Below are positions 7,513 to 8,941 of a DNA stretch of 8,941 bases, piece after piece. The stretch covers positions 1 to 8,941 of the forward strand of contig JAGWXN010000134.1 in the NCBI GenBank assembly GCA_018969885.1, read 5' to 3'. Position 1 is the first letter of the stretch, and each line of letters opens with the position of its first letter. The translations under genes were made by a program, and so were the position numbers. The notes under the pieces are model-generated. The model saw only the letters and a list, made by a program, of their open reading frames with translations. It had not been told where the DNA came from and searched no databases. Source of the stretch: Betaproteobacteria bacterium. Its GTDB lineage: Bacteria > Pseudomonadota > Gammaproteobacteria > Burkholderiales > Burkholderiaceae.

Positions 7513-7595
7513 GTGGGCCTGGGCGGCGCGGGTCGGGCGGGCCTTGAGCCGACGACCTCGAGCTAAGGCACCTGGAACCGGCAACGGGGAGCCGA

Positions 7596-7619
7596 GCACC
7601 GACTGGGCGCGACTTTTTT
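7596..7619 (+). terminator. Weak candidate intrinsic terminator after the UxaA/GarD gene
   Basis: GCACC (7596-7600) can pair with GGCGC (7606-7610) with one A-C mismatch around a 5-base loop. Three bases later come six Ts (7614-7619). The stem is short and imperfect, so efficiency would be low. The T-run and the position 84 bases after the operon's last clear gene are the main support. Confidence 0.3.
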
Positions 7620-7637
7620 CCGCTTCTGGCTGATATG

Positions 7638-7666
7638 CGTCACACGTCCTCGACGCGGGTGTGACG
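7638..7666. repeat. Perfect 8-bp inverted repeat upstream of the small orphan gene
   Basis: CGTCACAC (7638-7645) and GTGTGACG (7659-7666) are exact reverse complements separated by 13 bases. GTC (7646-7648) and GAC (7652-7654) could extend the stem inward around a tight loop. It lies 73 bases before the orphan gene's start. It could be a dyad operator for a dimeric regulator or an RNA hairpin; the sequence does not decide. Confidence 0.45.
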
Positions 7667-7685
7667 AATGCCGCAGTCAGCCGGC

Positions 7686-7739
7686 GGGGCTCTCGCAATA
7701 CTGGGGCTTCCCTCGTTTCTCAACTCTCGGGAGCCCCCC
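7686..7739 (+). promoter_or_regulatory. Two mutually exclusive hairpins covering the ribosome binding site of the orphan gene
   Basis: The 3' arm CGGGAGCCCC (7728-7737) contains the Shine-Dalgarno GGGAG (7729-7733) of the gene starting at 7740. It can pair with GGGGCTCTCG (7686-7695), 10 bp including one G-T wobble. Alternatively its last nine bases (7729-7737) can pair with GGGGCTTCC (7703-7711), 9 bp with one wobble. Both would hide the ribosome site. The duplicated GGGGCT arms make a switch or a thermometer-like control possible; no known riboswitch class is recognised. Confidence 0.45.
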
Positions 7740-8039
7740 ATGAACTACGACACCGCGCTTGTGCCAAGCGTCACCGACCTCACCGATGCCAGCCCCGGGC
7801 AAAGCCACAGCGCCTTCGACCCGCTTCAGCTGATTGTTGATCCAGCGGGCGCGCTAGAGGCCGCGCGCCGCATGGAGGCCACCTGTCGCAGCGGGCTGCG
7901 GTTTTTCAGCGACTTCCGTCGCGTCCGGTCACTTGATGAGCTCGATGCCGTCGAACTCGACGGCGACGCCGAGCTGGTCGAGGACACTTACTCGCCATTC
8001 GATTCCGGTTTCGACCCCGATTTTTCGCGGCGTCTGTAA
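7740..8039 (+). CDS. Small acidic hypothetical protein, 99 residues
   Basis: I do not recognise this protein. Coding is supported by strong G/C third-position bias and by a ribosome site (GGGAG, 7729-7733) six bases before ATG 7740. The frame also allows a start at 7668, but that lacks a good ribosome site. The protein has no lysine, about 20 Asp/Glu and 9 Arg. An Ala-Arg helix-like middle (about 38-64, with RRMEATCRSGLRFF) is followed by an acidic stretch (LDELDAVELDGDAELVED, 65-82) and an Asp/Phe-rich end (FDSGFDPDF). There is no signal peptide or membrane segment. It sits after the dehydratase operon and converges on the amidohydrolase gene, with four bases between the stops. Its own spacer has an inverted repeat and hairpins, so it may be regulated separately. 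No function is assigned. Confidence 0.65.
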   Translation: MNYDTALVPSVTDLTDASPGQSHSAFDPLQLIVDPAGALEAARRMEATCRSGLRFFSDFRRVRSLDELDAVELDGDAELVEDTYSPFDSGFDPDFSRRL

Positions 8040-8043
8040 GCCT

Positions 8044-8919
8044 TCAGCCCGGCGTGTCAAAGCCATAGAGGCGCGCCGGGTTATCCACCAGAATTTTCTG
8101 TCGCAACGCGGGGCTTGCAGCCCAACGGCACATCAGGTTGTAGAGCGTGATCGTGCCGGTCTCGTGCGCAAACGACAGATGTGGATCATCGCTTCCCCAG
8201 ATCAACCGATCGGGTGCTGCCGCGGCGAGCGCCTGCATCATCGGTGCCACGTTGTTGTAGTGCGGCGCCTCGCGCGAAACCCGGTAGAAGCCGGTGAGCT
8301 TGACCCAGTGCCGTCCCGACCCCGACTCCAGCAGCCGGAGTAGCTTTACAAAGCCCGGTTGCTCGGGGCCAAGCGCAGCCGCAAACATCCCCAGGTGGGC
8401 AAGCGTGCAATCGACCTCGAGGTCGGCGATACGCGGGAGCAAGCGCTCAGTGAGCCAACCCGGCAGTAGAAAATCCAGATGCCAGCCAAACGCCTGGCAG
8501 CGCTTCTCGAGCAGGTTGATACGCGGCAGAAGCCGCTCCGCCAAGCCCTCTTCGGGCGGATGGATCGGTGACACATTGATCCGGATGCCACGAACGTTCT
8601 GGCGATGTAACGACTCAAAGAGGGCGTCGGGCGCATCTTCGTCGATGTCAACGATGCCCCGGCAGGCGTCACCCATCTGAGCCATGGCTTCGAGCTGGCA
8701 GCTGTTGTCGCGCAGATAGGCGCTGGGCTGCACAAACACGAAGCGCTCGATACCGATCCGGCGTGCGCGCGTGAGGTAGTCCGCGAGTGGCGCTATGGGC
8801 GGTTGGTAGCGCAGCTTCGGGTCGCGATAAGGAAACCGGGCAGGGTCGCCAAACACATGGAAATGGCTATCGCAGGCGTATGCCGGCGCCGGGATGTCGG
8901 GATCGATGGTTTCGTTCAA
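8044..8919 (-). CDS. Amidohydrolase-superfamily sugar-lactone/LigI-like hydrolase; 5' end uncertain
   Basis: Predicted cytosolic hydrolase of the amidohydrolase-2 group (COG3618-like), which includes 2-pyrone-4,6-dicarboxylate lactonase LigI, sugar lactonases and galactarolactone isomerase. Landmarks, numbered from the TTG at 8919, are the HxH motif His19/His21 (CDSHFHVFGDPARFPY), RGIRINVS (110-117), WHLDFLLPG (146-154), LAHLGMF (173-179, His175), WVKLTGFYR (205-213) and WGSDDPH (241-247, with Asp244 as the expected catalytic Asp). The position after this Asp is usually Trp in relatives; here it is Asp245. Length is about 291 residues, normal for the family. TTG 8919 is the only start codon near the expected N-terminus, but it lacks a Shine-Dalgarno and the frame stays open to the window edge, so the true start may lie outside. 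In context it probably acts on a lactone linked to the sugar-acid route. Substrate unknown. Confidence 0.85.
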   Translation of the reverse strand: MNETIDPDIPAPAYACDSHFHVFGDPARFPYRDPKLRYQPPIAPLADYLTRARRIGIERFVFVQPSAYLRDNSCQLEAMAQMGDACRGIVDIDEDAPDALFESLHRQNVRGIRINVSPIHPPEEGLAERLLPRINLLEKRCQAFGWHLDFLLPGWLTERLLPRIADLEVDCTLAHLGMFAAALGPEQPGFVKLLRLLESGSGRHWVKLTGFYRVSREAPHYNNVAPMMQALAAAAPDRLIWGSDDPHLSFAHETGTITLYNLMCRWAASPALRQKILVDNPARLYGFDTPG

Positions 8920-8941
8920 AGGGGTCTGCCGATAAAGGGTG

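Noticed and set aside
6658..7698. 346-residue minus-strand open frame opposite the UxaA/GarD gene
   Set aside because: Antisense shadow of a gene with many conserved blocks; contains no recognisable domain.
7668..7739. Upstream ATG at 7668 as start of the orphan gene, giving 123 residues
   Set aside because: No Shine-Dalgarno precedes it, it falls just after an inverted repeat, and ATG 7740 has GGGAG at good spacing. Not fully excluded.
8294..8680. 128-residue plus-strand open frame within the amidohydrolase gene
   Set aside because: Antisense to a gene with HxH and WGSD motifs; Ser/Arg-rich shadow peptide.

Overview
The window is GC-rich (roughly 60-65% by eye) with strong G/C bias at third codon positions. 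It carries a tripartite TRAP-type uptake system flanked by sugar-acid enzymes. This fits a free-living Pseudomonadota member, perhaps a Burkholderiales-like betaproteobacterium; that placement is inferred from composition and gene content, not from a marker gene. No mobile elements, tRNA or rRNA genes, or CRISPR arrays were seen.

Layout: the left edge (3-167, +) holds the C-terminal end of an unrecognised gene. It converges on an enolase-superfamily dehydratase of the glucarate-dehydratase subgroup (197-1444, -). A divergent control region (1445-1638) contains a GTATAC-centred element that resembles GntR/FadR-type hexuronate operators. From there a plus-strand run reads: an IdnD-like zinc dehydrogenase (1639-2679), the TRAP solute-binding protein DctP (2723-3691), a 262-base structured spacer, the small permease DctQ (3954-4556), the large permease DctM (4553-5959, overlapping DctQ by ATGA), and a fused UxaA/GarD-family dehydratase (5977-7512). 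A 227-base spacer then holds a possible terminator, a perfect inverted repeat, and a hairpin that could hide the ribosome binding site of a 99-residue orphan protein (7740-8039, +). That gene converges, four bases away, on an amidohydrolase related to sugar-acid lactonases and LigI (8044 to about 8919, -), whose frame stays open to the right edge.

How the genes may work together (inference): the TRAP system imports a carboxylated sugar such as a hexonate, hexuronate or aldarate. The LigI/galactarolactone-isomerase-like amidohydrolase would process a sugar lactone. The IdnD-like enzyme would oxidise a hexonate hydroxyl with NAD. The two unrelated dehydratases (enolase fold and UxaA/GarD fold) would remove water to give 2-keto-3-deoxy acids. 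No 2-keto-3-deoxygluconate kinase, aldolase, uronate isomerase or regulator lies in the window, so the pathway must be completed elsewhere and the substrate cannot be fixed from sequence alone. I see a plausible, possibly uncharacterised sugar-acid catabolic locus. I do not see clear evidence of a radically new system; the least explained parts are the orphan protein and the RNA-like structures in the two larger spacers.
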